Origin: Azospirillum halopraeferens DSM 3675
Lineage (GTDB): Bacteria > Pseudomonadota > Alphaproteobacteria > Azospirillales > Azospirillaceae
Length of the DNA stretch: 64,000 nucleotides
Assembly (NCBI RefSeq): GCF_000429625.1
Contig: NZ_KE386928.1
Coordinates: 163,913-227,912 of the forward strand
Direction: 5' to 3'
The position numbers and the translations under genes are program-made. Positions 63,683-64,000 of the stretch are shown piece after piece (within the stretch, counting starts at the first letter, position 1; each line of letters opens with the position of its first letter). Under the pieces are notes generated by a model. That model searched no databases. It saw only the letters and a program-made list of their open reading frames with translations, and was not told the origin of the DNA.

Positions 63683-64000
63683 ATGGGCTGGATCTATCTG
63701 TCGGTCGCCATCGTGTTCGAGGTGACCGGCACCGTCTTCCTGAAGATGTCCGACGGCATGAGCCGGCTGGGACCGGCGCTGGTGGTGCTGGCGTGCTACA
63801 GCGTCTCTTTCACCCTGCTGGCGCTCACCCTGAAGACGCTGGAGGTGGGCATCGCCTACGCCATCTGGTCGGCGGTGGGCACCGCCGCCATCGCCGTGCT
63901 GGGCATCCTGGTGTTCGGCGAATCGGTCAGCGCCGCCAAGGTCGCCGGCCTGGTGCTGATCGTCGCTGGCGTGGTCAGCCTGAACCTGGCCGACCGGGCG
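63683..64000 (+). CDS. SMR-family multidrug efflux protein, runs off the window
   Basis: An ATG at 63683 opens 106 codons without a stop to the right edge. It reads as a four-helix small multidrug resistance protein: WIYLSVAIVFEVTGTVFLKM with Glu13 in the first helix (the proton/substrate site), ALTLKTLEVGIAYAIWSAVG, and FGESVSAAKVAG. This is near full length for the family (105-110 residues). A longer start at 63605 adds 26 residues and overlaps the upstream stop (ATGA). Members export cations, and the gdx subtype exports guanidinium; which applies is not decided by the visible residues. Confidence 0.88.
   Translation, partial: MGWIYLSVAIVFEVTGTVFLKMSDGMSRLGPALVVLACYSVSFTLLALTLKTLEVGIAYAIWSAVGTAAIAVLGILVFGESVSAAKVAGLVLIVAGVVSLNLADRA

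Noticed and set aside
1..64000. tRNA genes, CRISPR arrays and insertion sequences
   Set aside because: Intergenic gaps were scanned for T-loop motifs, spaced direct repeats and transposase-like frames; none was convincing.

Overview
The window is very GC-rich chromosomal DNA (roughly 70% by eye, not computed) with dense, mostly short-spaced genes. No insertion sequence, phage gene, CRISPR array, rRNA or tRNA was recognised. Several traits point to an alphaproteobacterium of the Rhodospirillales (Azospirillum-like) type: a class I lysyl-tRNA synthetase, the dapF-mtaB-ftsY order, a GTTC-N7-GTTC LexA box ahead of imuB-dnaE2, and a membrane-symporter histidine kinase of the CbrA/CrbS type. The genus is an inference; no rRNA is present to test it.

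Layout. 1-7 kb: a DUF4139-like exported protein (cut by the window edge), a RidA protein, an OmpR-type regulator, a DsbA-fold isomerase, a saccharopine-dehydrogenase-like enzyme, a dual-specificity-type phosphatase and a sensor kinase. 7-12 kb: the SOS mutagenesis genes dnaE2 and imuB behind a LexA box, without imuA. 12-22 kb: a lipoprotein, DUF29 and HupE-like genes, a TAXI binding protein coupled to an S9 peptidase, a GST, a leucyl aminopeptidase, a PhoD-like phosphatase, and a MarR-like regulator coupled to an NlpC/P60 hydrolase. 22-27 kb: adhE with a candidate FNR box at an activating position, a hydroxyacid dehydrogenase, an RluE-type pseudouridine synthase and a BLUF photoreceptor.

26.5-32.7 kb is the most unusual part. 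A tightly coupled minus-strand operon encodes a single-domain response regulator, a membrane PAS protein whose degenerate histidine-kinase core is fused to a DEDDh (DNA polymerase III epsilon-like) exonuclease, a small two-helix membrane protein and a CrbS/CbrA-type symporter-kinase. A BLUF protein follows on the same strand. I read this as a carbon or acetate-type nutrient sensor, possibly with light input.

33-46 kb: a SPOR protein, an orphan secF, an SLC13-type transporter, a MoaD-like/BNR-repeat pair divergent from a MarR regulator across a perfect 16-bp palindrome, a LysR/WrbA/MFS module with its own dyad, puuE-like and yciB genes, an LpxR-like outer-membrane protein and AMP nucleosidase. 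46-56 kb: ftsY-mtaB-dapF, then a surface-glycosylation neighbourhood (GtrA, GT2, two polytopic proteins and a methyltransferase). 56-64 kb: leuD-leuB with a strong terminator, a KGG-repeat stress protein, an ArgP/ArgO pair, an unrecognised gene, a structured intergenic region with a candidate small RNA, lysK, a membrane protein and an SMR efflux protein running off the right edge.
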